Below are positions 55,580 through 64,000 of a stretch of DNA of 64,000 nucleotides, one piece after another. The notes beneath the pieces are model-generated. The model was not told where the DNA came from and did not search any database. It worked only from the letters and a program-made list of their open reading frames with translations. A program made the translations under genes and the position numbers. Source of the DNA: Incurvaria masculella (taxonomy: Eukaryota > Arthropoda > Insecta > Lepidoptera > Incurvariidae); the NCBI GenBank assembly GCA_946894095.1, contig OX335655.1, forward strand, positions 10,416,001 to 10,480,000, given 5' to 3'. The number at the start of each line of letters is the position of its first letter. The first letter of the stretch is position 1.

Positions 55580-55760
55580 CGTCTTTCGTGTAGGAACTCA
55601 AATTCGAAAATTGTACGAATTTTCAGTTTATCCATTTAGCCGCCTAAAACTACCATTTCAAAAACAAAACACTATCTTAAAACAAATGACTGAATTTGAA
55701 ACTAAAATGACATGGCTTTCGAACAAAATTTATTTGAATTTGCTGTTTATAAAAGATTAA
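55580..55760 (-). repeat. Dispersed repeat shared with 41720-41920
   Basis: Inverse of the block at 41720: TTTTCAGTTTATCCAT, GCCnAAAACTACC, CAAATGACT and GACATGGCTTTCGAA. Confidence 0.55.
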
Positions 55761-55875
55761 ATTTCATAGGTAAAAACCTATAATGACTGTTTGTAAACCT
55801 CTATGATTGACAAGACACGATATGGGTTTAAAATATGATGATTGAACTGTTTATTTATTTCTTCTTATTTAACGG

Positions 55876-55985
55876 GTCGTGAATGGCTATAATCCAGGCC
55901 TTATGTCAAGATATTAGCCATGGGAAACTAGGTGCTACTCCAGGACCATTTATTTATTGACCTGAATGGAAAACACCAATCGAGC
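55876..55985 (-). repeat. SINE 3' fragment
   Basis: TGAATGGCTATAATCC, GATATTAGCCATGGGAAACTAGG and CTGAATGGAAAACACC match the SINE 3' portion in minus orientation. A further tip lies at 56546-56592 (GAACATGGATGGCTAATACC). Confidence 0.5.
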
Positions 55986-57980
55986 ATAATTCATTAAATG
56001 AGATGTTTCAGTAAATTCCGTGTAAATTTCTTGTAAATAAACCTTCTAACAGAAGTTCAGTTTTATTTTATAACTTACTTGTACTAACTCGAATTTCTTT
56101 CGTGTGCAGTGAACGGCAAACGTTCATTAATTGTGTATCTTATTTGTACAACTACATCAACGTCATGCTTAAAGTTAGATTTTTTCGTATCCTGTATTCG
56201 AAATAAATGCACTAAATCCTCGTTATTCAGAGATCGAAATCGGGATTGCGCGTCTAATGCCGGCAGCGAATTCGAGAATGGGACATAAAATGTTTATTTC
56301 TGCAAAATGGGCATTCATTTATTGGCTCAATTGCCAGAAAGATATTTCGGTCCCGTAACGGGCAGGTAAGCATATTGGGCCGAACAGACTCGTCCGAACT
56401 TATTCGTGGAATAAACCTATGTCGCTCCGACGAGTTTTCACGAATAGGAAAATACAAATCGATGAGCAAGTCATAAATAGCAGCAGGGGAATAGGCTCGA
56501 TCGAATGTAGCCGTTTCATAGCATTTTCATAGATTTTGTATCATGTAACTGAACATGGATGGCTAATACCACAACCCAGCGTTAGCCTTGTCAGGGCGTC
56601 TAGGCCGCGGCGAGGAAAAGTAGAGTAAGTAAGTGAAGAAGTAAAACCACAGAATATCTAGTAAAAACTTGTATGGAGTTTGACGTTTTTACGGAAAACG
56701 TCAGTCGATCAATCAGTCAGAGCCAATTTAGGCGAGAACTTAGACTCTGGCCACGTGAACTTTTTTTTACTGTCGAAAATTTCCGACCATTCTGCTCCAA
56801 CTGGCTACGCGATTTGTTGTACCGCTACTTCGCAACGTCCTTCGAGGACCATCCATCTGTTTAGAAAAACCTAGTAAAAAAAGTGGTTGTCCTCGTGCAC
56901 ACATTGCTAAGACAAGGTGTTAAGTTTAGTTAGCATTTCGTACTTGTTGGTCACTATCCTAGTGTAGCATATCTACACTTTTATATAAAGAGGTTTGTTT
57001 GTTTGTTTGTACAGGGTAATCTTTAAAACTACTAAACCGATTTTAAAAATTATTTCACGAGTCGAAAGCTACATTTTTCCTGTCTAACATATAAAGCTAT
57101 ATTTTATTTTAATATTTAAACGTTTTCATTTATTAATTGCTATATTTATAAACGAAGTCGGAAAAAAACCGTTTAATGAGCGCTTCATCGGCGTACGCTG
57201 CCCAAATGGTTTGAGATATCTGCAATTTATTTTTATTTTAATCTTATGCGCGGCATATGGCATACGCCAGGATCGGTGGAGGTGTCCGACGACGGCCATG
57301 GCATTGAAATTTTCAGTAATATATTCAGTTATATGTTGCCTCTACTATCACGGGTTTTTTTTATGAAACTTGAGATAAATTCACAAAATAGGTGATGTCG
57401 GTTATGTCACACGTGATCTAATTCGTCCTGAACAATAGGTATGCTGATTATCAAAGTCATATTTGATCACTGCATGGTGCTAGTAAACCGTATTTACTAG
57501 GTTCTAAGAGGACAGCCTTAAATGCGATCCAGACGTGTAAGTAGTGCCTACCTTTCCACGGAGGTTCAGCGCGTAGAAAAACAGACCGACATAAATATCT
57601 TGGTGACAGAAATATGTCATTAATCTCTATTACCTTCACCGAAAATACCCTCACGCGAGCCGAGTGTGCCGGCCATACACCCACTTAGAAATACTCCACC
57701 CTAATGCGCCATAACCTACCACATACACAACACGAGTTGGGCTATGAACCACAGAGGAGGGAGGTAGAGACGAGATGTTGTTAGCTTATATTTTTCGAGA
57801 ACACAGTGTATCTAGTGCGGGGGAAGCGGGGAGAAAACTTCATGGTGGAGTCATGATCAGCATTTTTTTGCTTTTACATCTACCGGAAGAACCGGAAATG
57901 TTATTTTGATTTATAATTCCAGTACTGGTACAAGATGGCGCGTTTGCGTTTGACTATTTGTTTTCTTAATAAAAAACCCT
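55986..57980. other. Stretch without recognised genes
   Basis: Includes a TTTG microsatellite at 56993-57010 with flanks (AACTACTAAACCGATTTTAAAAA) familiar from lepidopteran repeats, and the 57238-57310 block shared with 51205. No coding sequence recognised. Confidence 0.4.
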
Positions 57981-58215
57981 TTGAGCGGCTCGTAGCCTAG
58001 TGGCGCGGGGACTGGCCTAGCGTACCAGAGGCCCGGGTTCAATACCAACTTGCACCACTGTCTTTCTCTTTCAGAGTTCGATAAGTGCATTTCGTCACGA
58101 ATGCGAGCTGCTCCATGGTTCGGAATCCATGTAAAACTGTAGGTCCCCTTCCCCTACTAGGTGGTAGGGTTTAAGCCCGCCCGAGTTGGTACCATCGCAT
58201 TGGATGAAAAGATGG
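57981..58215 (+). repeat. tRNA-derived SINE with intact Pol III boxes, 3'-truncated
   Basis: Starts TTGAGCGGCTCGTAG. A box TAGCCTAGTGG at 57993-58003 and B box GGTTCAATACC at 58036-58046 match the Pol III consensus well. The body continues to GGTACCATCGCATTGGATG and stops at about 58215, lacking the 3' third and tail. Confidence 0.85.
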
Positions 58216-60579
58216 TTGAATTTTAGGAAGTGATATAGCTCATCTGGAAAACCCTATGTAAAGACAGATTATAGCTCTTAAATCATGTACATTGAATTAT
58301 AATTGCGAATCATACTATTTTTTTAGATACATTCAGCGAGAGTGAAAGAGCTAAACTATTTTGCTTTGTTGTCAAATCGGTGACACGTTCTAGGTTTTTT
58401 GCCCAATCTTCCAATTATATATCGCTGGGTGTAAGGCCGTTCGGCTTAGGCACGTTCGTGGGGCTAGGTTACCTTTTTCAACTAATTACAGGCCACGTTA
58501 TTTTTATCTGGTTTGATAAATGTAAAGATGATGTTGATATTTGTGTGATCTTATCTTACCTTCTGGTCATTTTCAATGGAGTCCGTTTATCCCCATTGAG
58601 CATGAATATAAGTATATTATTAGTTTTCTATTGTACCTCGTTACCTATATTCAAAGAATACGTGAATCCACGAATATCGTAAAAGTCCATCACTCGCCGC
58701 TCATACAAATGTGTGCATGAAGCACCCGCAAAAAACTCGCAATTAATTCTTTTATGAATATACAGTACGCCGTTTCTTATAGTAGGAGTAGTCAGGGGTA
58801 GTCAGAAATAATTGAGAGTCTTATATACGATTGCATCATTCTACGGCCCGGATACTTGCATGCCTCTCTTTTATAGGTAATTTAATTTATTTGACATTTT
58901 CCAGGAAATTTTACCTTTATCCGTGACCATGTTGGGCTATTCTGTACACTGTTCTTGGTATTAATCTTTTTTATCATTACTCATATATTCTATGTTTCAA
59001 AACCATGATTATCAACATCTTTATCATTGTTTGTATTTTGATTACAATTATCTCGCAACTTTTACTTCTTTTCGAGCAACCCACAGTCAATACTTAAAAT
59101 ATCATCTGAGTTACTATCCAAGTCATAAGGACATGACCATTTTGGTCATGGTATGTTGTTTTTGGTCATGTTATGTTGTTCTCGGTCGGGTGTGCGATTA
59201 CCACACACGTCCGCTTTACTTTGCTTCGCGATTCTTTCATCACATATTTCTTCAACATAACCTTACTATCGCCCGGTCTCTATCATCTTCACTACATTTT
59301 CATTTTGTTTTAAACCCTCTCTAATCCAACTCGCATGTACCTATCTGGAGTGCAACAAAGATTGCAACTGATAAGTTATTATGTACACAGAAAGGCGAAC
59401 CGTGTCGTCTTCGTAAGCCTGTAGACTCTGTCGAGGCCACGTGTGCTATCAAACTAGAATACAGAGCTAATACGGCCGGCTCCATTAAATAATCAATGCA
59501 AGTGAAAGCAAAATCTCAAGCGGAGACTGCGGTGGCTGGCTCCGGGCCACGCGCCGACCCGCGCCAGCCCACACTCGCCCGCCGCTGCATGTTTAATGAA
59601 CAAGGGGATATATACGGCGCCGACAGGAAATGTGTACAAACATAACATATTCATGGCGCGGCTCGTTATGAATCCGCGGGCTCAAAGAGAATCCGGTATA
59701 AATGAATGGGCGCGCGCTTTATTAGGAGAGGCGAAATATTGAGAGCGCACGAGCTTGCTTCGGGTTGAGATTGGGGCTTCCCGCGAGATTGCGCACGGGC
59801 TGCTTGTTAAATGAATGCTGGCCGAAGCCCGCGGCTTTGCTCGCGTGAGACAGGGAACTTTTAACTTAGCTTAGAACAGATAAACAATATTAAGGAGAAT
59901 GCCCATACATTTTGGGCCCCTCAAAAATGTTAGCGTCTTCTATCTGCCAAACCAGTGTTGTATGTAATTTAGAAAACGAAATAAAATTGTGACATATGAA
60001 TTTTGAAGATCGAATTCATTCCCATTTTAAAGCTATTGACGAAATGCGAGTTTGAGGTCATGATTTTGTTGGAAACACTAGAGACCTCGTCGTGGAGCAA
60101 AATGCTCCATTCCATGTCCATTCCAAACGCATCGATATAATCTATCTGAACACAATAAAAAGGACTGGAAGTACTAGGACTATAAAAAGACTAGGAAGGA
60201 AGGAATAAAAAGGATCATAAGCATCAATCCTTCACATAAGTCCATTCTTTTACATACGTATTTACTTAGTTCTTTTTTTACTCCCTTACCGAACGGAACG
60301 GTACGAGCAGGCTGCCCGAACACGTCTTGTCTTGCGATGTTCTGTGGTCTTATTCATATTGAGAGTCGGAAGAGAAGTAATTGTGAATGATTTATTTTAA
60401 ACACGTAAGGAGTAAACGGCATTAAAAATGGGGATTCAGATAGTTACAATTATGTATAAATAATCTCAGATGCAGGCGGATTTAAAAAGGAAACGAAATA
60501 AAAATACTATTTAACTAAATTTAAATGTGTGCCATCTCGCTGCTTCCCTGGGGAGTCAGCAGATAAAATAAAGCAGTCA
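58216..60579. other. Stretch without recognised genes
   Basis: Frames at 58380-58682 and 58992-59324 (plus) are AT-rich and unrecognised. GC-rich patches at 59510-59600 and 59650-59840 show no gene. A (GTCA)n microsatellite lies at 60572-60591. Confidence 0.4.
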
Positions 60580-60593
60580 GTCAGTCAGTCAGC

Positions 60594-61015
60594 GTGTTTG
60601 CGTCCACTGCTGGACATACGCCTCTACAATTTTTCTCCAGTCCTGCCGGCCCTCAGCAGTACGGAACCACTGCTTTCCGCCGACGCACTTGATGTCGTCG
60701 CCCCACCTGGCGGGTGGTCTTCCCACACTTCCTTTTCCTGTCCACGGCCGCCAATGCAGGACACGGTTACTCCAACGGTCGTCGTCTCTTCGGCTGACGT
60801 GACCAGCCCACTGTCATTTGAGCTTAGCCACCCGGTGTCCAATATCGACTACTTTGGTACCTCGTTACGCACCATATCCCGTAGCGATATTCCCAGCATG
60901 GCTCGCTCCATTGCTCGCTGGGCAACTTTTGAACCTTTGGACAACGGCGACCGTCAGAGTCCACGTTTCACACCCGTACGTCATAACCGGGAGGACGCAC
61001 TGGACAAAACCAAGG
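60594..61015 (-). pseudogene. RTE-type LINE remnant, C-terminal end of ORF
   Basis: The minus strand reads QCVLPVMTYGCETWTLT. After a frameshift it gives AQRAMERAMLGISLRDMVRN, then KVVDIGHRVAKLK, a stop, QWAGHVSRRDDDRWS, GRPPARWGDDI and finally EAYVQQWTQTR with a stop near 60594. This order (LPVMTYG.ETW, AMERAMLGI, QWAGHV.R, GRPP.RW.DDI, EAYVQQWT) is diagnostic of the region after reverse transcriptase in RTE-clade LINEs. One frameshift and one stop make it dead. Confidence 0.8.
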
Positions 61016-61040
61016 TCATGGCGACCGAGGGTATGACAGG

Positions 61041-61190
61041 AGGACAAATCGTAATCGACGGAGAAGTGATCGAACAGGTTGAAGAGTACGTATATCTCGG
61101 TCAAATTCTGCGGCTTGGTAGACAAGGACTAAGGAGGTTGAGCAACGGTTTCAACTGGGTTGGGCTGCCTTTGGAAAAAAATAAAGCGCT
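61041..61190 (+). pseudogene. RTE-type LINE fragment in opposite orientation
   Basis: The plus strand reads IVIDGEVIEQVEEYVYLGQI, the block that in RTE elements lies about 45 residues upstream of LPVMTYG. Here it is on the strand opposite to the 60594-61015 fragment, with only about 30 bp between them. The 268-codon frame spanning 60529-61335 joins the antisense of one fragment to the sense of the other and is not a gene. Confidence 0.7.
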
Positions 61191-61852
61191 CAGTAAAGAA
61201 AGTAGTAATTTTTTTAGCAGTAATGTTTTACCATTTCATCATGGAATAGTATGTATAGGGGAAAAAATTGAAGATAACTATGACGGTGTTACTAAAATGA
61301 GTATGAAAAAAAATTTGTTTTCTTCCACTCTCTAACGGTATAATTTGCGAGGACCTTAGTAAGGTAAGCTTACCTTTAGATTAATTTTGTTTTCTTTTAA
61401 TAATAAGTATACGCTAACAGAAACTGAATTGTCAAATAGCTACATTAGTCCTACTTATATTATACCTTCCGCTACTACACACCAAGTGACTGAATATGTA
61501 TGAAGAGTAACGCGTGTATTAATCTTGCTCTATCGTCACGCGTTGCCTAATGCCGTCCGAGCCAGGTGTGAGGCATGTGTCGTATTGTCGGTAAATACGG
61601 AAGTGCCGGAACACCTGATCGCTCTGTATTGTCTTGGCACGGAACACTGCTACATAGTTAGCAGTAATTAAGCTGTACGTAAATACATGGCGGCCTGCGA
61701 CAGCTTTGACTGACACCTTGGTAGATAAGGTCTCTAGGTTTTGATTAATCTCTTAAGCGTTAACCGTCAAACACGGTGATTAAGATGGGAATATTTCTGC
61801 CTTTAAATTCAATGAAATTCAGATGCTGTTTTTGCTATAGAATTGATGCACG

Positions 61853-62045
61853 CAGGAAGGGGACCTACTGTTTTACATGCATTCCAAACCATGGAGTGCT
61901 CGCATTCGTGACTCTCAGAAACCGACTCGTGACTCTCAAAATACAACTCAGAAAGAGAAATAAAGTGGTGCATGAATAAAGCGAGGATCGAACTCATGAT
62001 CTCTGGAATGGAAGTCCCCGCGCCCGTGAACCACGGGCCGCTCAC
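61853..62045 (-). repeat. SINE head and partial body
   Basis: The minus strand begins near AGCGGCCCGTGGTTCACGGGCG with B-box-like GAGTTCGATCC, then CACCACTTTATTTCTC and CATGGTTTGGAATGCATG. The 3' half is missing. A duplicated GACTCTCA segment (61909 and 61930) is private to this copy. Confidence 0.65.
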
Positions 62046-62215
62046 TGTACGTCAAAACGAGTATTAATTTCGCCAAACTTTTTCAGAAAGTGGCGCCGGA
62101 GATTAGATAACGGGAAGAGCTATACAGGCCTAAAGATATTTATTATGGCAATCTTTAAGCGTATTTAGCATTAGAAAAAAAGTAAACTTTTCATTTCAAC
62201 GCGTGATTCAACTAG

Positions 62216-62624
62216 TTTTTTTTTTTTTTATGCGACCTGACATGGATGGCTAATACCACACAACTACCGTTATGATATTAGCCCAATACACCTCATTCCC
62301 GAAGGAATTTGGTGCCATGCCAGGACCTTCCCTTTATGAGCACGGCTACATTGAACTAGATGGAAAACACGGACAATTTTTCATTTCCGCTTCGACCATC
62401 TTTTCATCCAATGCCATGGTACCAACCCGGGCGGGCTTAAACCCTACCACCTAGTAGGGGAAGGGGACCTACAGTTTTACATGGATTCCGAACCATGGAG
62501 CAGCTCGCATTCGTAACGAAATGCACTTATCGAACTCGGAAAGAGAAAGACAGTTGTGCATGTCGGTATTGAACCCAGGTCTCTGGTACGCTAGGCCAGT
62601 CCCCGCGCCACTAGGCTACGAGCG
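62216..62624 (-). repeat. tRNA-derived SINE, near full length
   Basis: Very similar to 2620-3037 over its whole length, including T run, TATGCGACCTGACATGG, body and GCGCCACTAGGCTACGAG. Only the first few head bases are replaced by TTAGCTC. Confidence 0.85.
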
Positions 62625-62749
62625 TTAGCTCAGCCAAAGGGCTTCAGGCCAATCGCGCATCCCGTTTGCAAGTTTTGATTTTAAGGATTTCAAGTAGCTT
62701 TAATTTCAAAGAATACTCAACGATCTTTATAAGTGATGTAAAGTTTTTT

Positions 62750-62868
62750 TTTTGTAACTGGACATGGATGGCTAATACCAAACTGACCGTCAGATATTAG
62801 CCTAACACACCACATGGGAACTAGCTGCCATGCCAGGACCTTCCTTATATAGCTCGGCTACTCAATCA
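62750..62868 (-). repeat. SINE 3' fragment
   Basis: T run, GTAACTGGACATGGATGGC, ACACCACATGGGAACTAG and CATGCCAGGACCTTCC; truncated after GCTCGGCTAC. Confidence 0.65.
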
Positions 62869-63219
62869 ATAATCAAATAGTAGTATTGGAAATAATAATC
62901 AGAAACTCTAACTCTTCAGGATTCCGAATTATCATCAATTCTTGAAGGTCGCCCAGTTAAGGACAAAATAACATTACAAAGGATCTTAAATGATGAGACA
63001 GACGGAATATCTAATGGGTCCGAACCCGGAACCATTTGGAGCTTTACCCTCTAATCAGCTGAGATCCTGGAGTCGATAGAGAACCCAGCGGGATCACGAA
63101 CAGCCCCTGGATCAACTTCAATAAGAAAGAAGACATAGAAAGCCAGATAAACGATTCACCAATAAGCTGTTCGGTCTAAACCACGGAGATCGGCCGTGAT
63201 CTACACAGATGTAATTTAA

Positions 63220-63450
63220 GTATGTGGGACTCAGATATTCTTACTGTATGCTTAACAGACACCTTTATTTGTTAGCAGCCCGCTCTGCAAATTGATCTAG
63301 AAGCTGAGGAAACAACATCCCACGAGCTGCTAGTGGAGGAATCCCTGACAAAAAATGCCTTGAGTTGCCTCTCAGTGGGGCTAGAAGAAGAAGAAGAAAA
63401 TGAATGTATATCTGAACCGCCCTATCCCAATGCGGACTTGGCTGTTTGAC
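63220..63450 (+). pseudogene. Possible LINE remnant (post-RT region)
   Basis: One frame reads LNRHLYLLAARSAN and the next continues LEAEETTSHELL. This resembles the 'LN.HL..L' and 'C..C.EEEET..H.L..C' region near the end of some LINE ORFs. Key cysteines are not preserved by eye, so the call is tentative. Confidence 0.35.
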
Positions 63451-63508
63451 TTAGCAATTTGTCCTAATAGAGGTATGGGGGTCCGAGTAAACGTACGTAG
63501 CTAAAACA

Positions 63509-63874
63509 TTTTTTTTTATGCGGCCTGACATGGGCCACACAACTATCTTTATGATATTAGCCCAATACACCACATTCCCGAAGGAATTAGGTGCCATGCC
63601 CTGACCTTCCCTTTATGAGCACGGCTTCATTGAACTGGATGGAAACACTGACAATTTTTCATTGCCGCTTTGGCCATCTTTTCATCCTATGCGATGGTAC
63701 CAACCCGGGCGGGCTTAAACCCTACCACCTAGTAGGTGAAGGGGACCTACTGTGTTACATAGATTCCGAACCATGGAGCAGCTCGCATTCGTGACGAAAT
63801 GCACTTATCAAACTCGGAAAGAGAAAGACAGTGGTGCATGTCGGAATCGTCCCAGACCTCTGGTACGCTAGGCC
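63509..63874 (-). repeat. tRNA-derived SINE, head-truncated
   Basis: T run then ATGCGGCCTGACATGG. It lacks the usual ATGGCTAATACC block (12-bp deletion). The body is very close to that of 62216-62624. It ends in GGTACGCTAGGCC before the promoter boxes. Confidence 0.8.
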
Positions 63875-64000
63875 TGACCTTTCCACGGCTTTTTTATCCT
63901 ACCAGTAATCGTAATGATATTTGTTGCTGTTCCATCTAATATGATCTATTTATACTCGAATTAGATCCCTCAAAGGATAAGGTGTCAGCTGAGAACGTTC

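Noticed and set aside
57981..58055. Functional tRNA gene
   Set aside because: A and B boxes are good, but the sequence continues into the SINE body and lacks a full cloverleaf with acceptor stem.
60529..61335. 268-codon plus-strand frame
   Set aside because: It is the antisense of one RTE fragment joined to the sense of another, as shown by minus-strand motifs such as EAYVQQWTQ.

Overview
This window looks like nuclear DNA from an insect, most probably a moth or butterfly. It is AT-rich and nearly gene-free. It is packed with transposable elements typical of lepidopteran genomes: a tRNA-headed SINE present in many copies, a short repeat beginning GGGTTCCGTACCC, a Helitron whose ends read TC...CTAG, mariner elements, and TTAGG (the insect telomere unit) inside a fold-back repeat. 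I see no bacterial operons, no rRNA, no functional tRNA gene and no CRISPR array. The species assignment is inference from repeat style, not from a marker gene.

Region by region. 1-12 kb: a tandem pair of the GGGTTCCGTACCC repeat, a SINE, a probable last coding exon of a host gene (3143-3401), a 5'-truncated LINE (4259-4756), a second SINE, and a possible first exon encoding a signal peptide with a 5' splice site (11966-12023). 12-22.5 kb: a small hairpin MITE, a 1400-bp DNA element cleanly inserted into a copy of the short repeat (15761-17160), a near-complete mariner with one internal stop (19331-20610), and an 815-bp fold-back element (20826-21639). 22.5-34.2 kb: a complete Ty3/gypsy-type LTR retrotransposon (22986-33662) with LTRs that look identical, nested inside an older, degenerate mariner (22517-34211 overall). 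34-46 kb: a large inverted-repeat element with arms of about 550 bp, SINE debris, a 19-copy 16-bp minisatellite, a second truncated LINE, and two fold-back elements carrying telomere-like repeats. 46-64 kb: Helitron, LINE, RTE and mariner remnants, a SINE whose head resembles 5S rRNA, and a cluster of SINEs at the right end.

The most unusual observation is in the 3.1-kb non-coding stretch between pol and the 3' LTR of the gypsy element. Between 29788 and 30484 there are seven modules, plus one degraded module. Each has a short hairpin whose stem sequence differs from module to module but stays complementary, a loop starting CGGT, a conserved AAGCCTTAT-type box downstream, and a loop segment that is complementary to the bases following that box. 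Both helices change together between modules, which is internal covariation evidence for a repeated H-type pseudoknot RNA. I do not recognise it as a known motif.

The gypsy element has the expected life cycle. Gag and pol would be expressed through a -1 ribosomal frameshift (A AAA AAC directly before the gag stop). Reverse transcription would be primed by a tRNA-Lys-like tRNA, and the new copy inserted with a 4-bp target duplication (TGTT). Almost everything else is immobile debris. Host gene content is limited to the two tentative exons.
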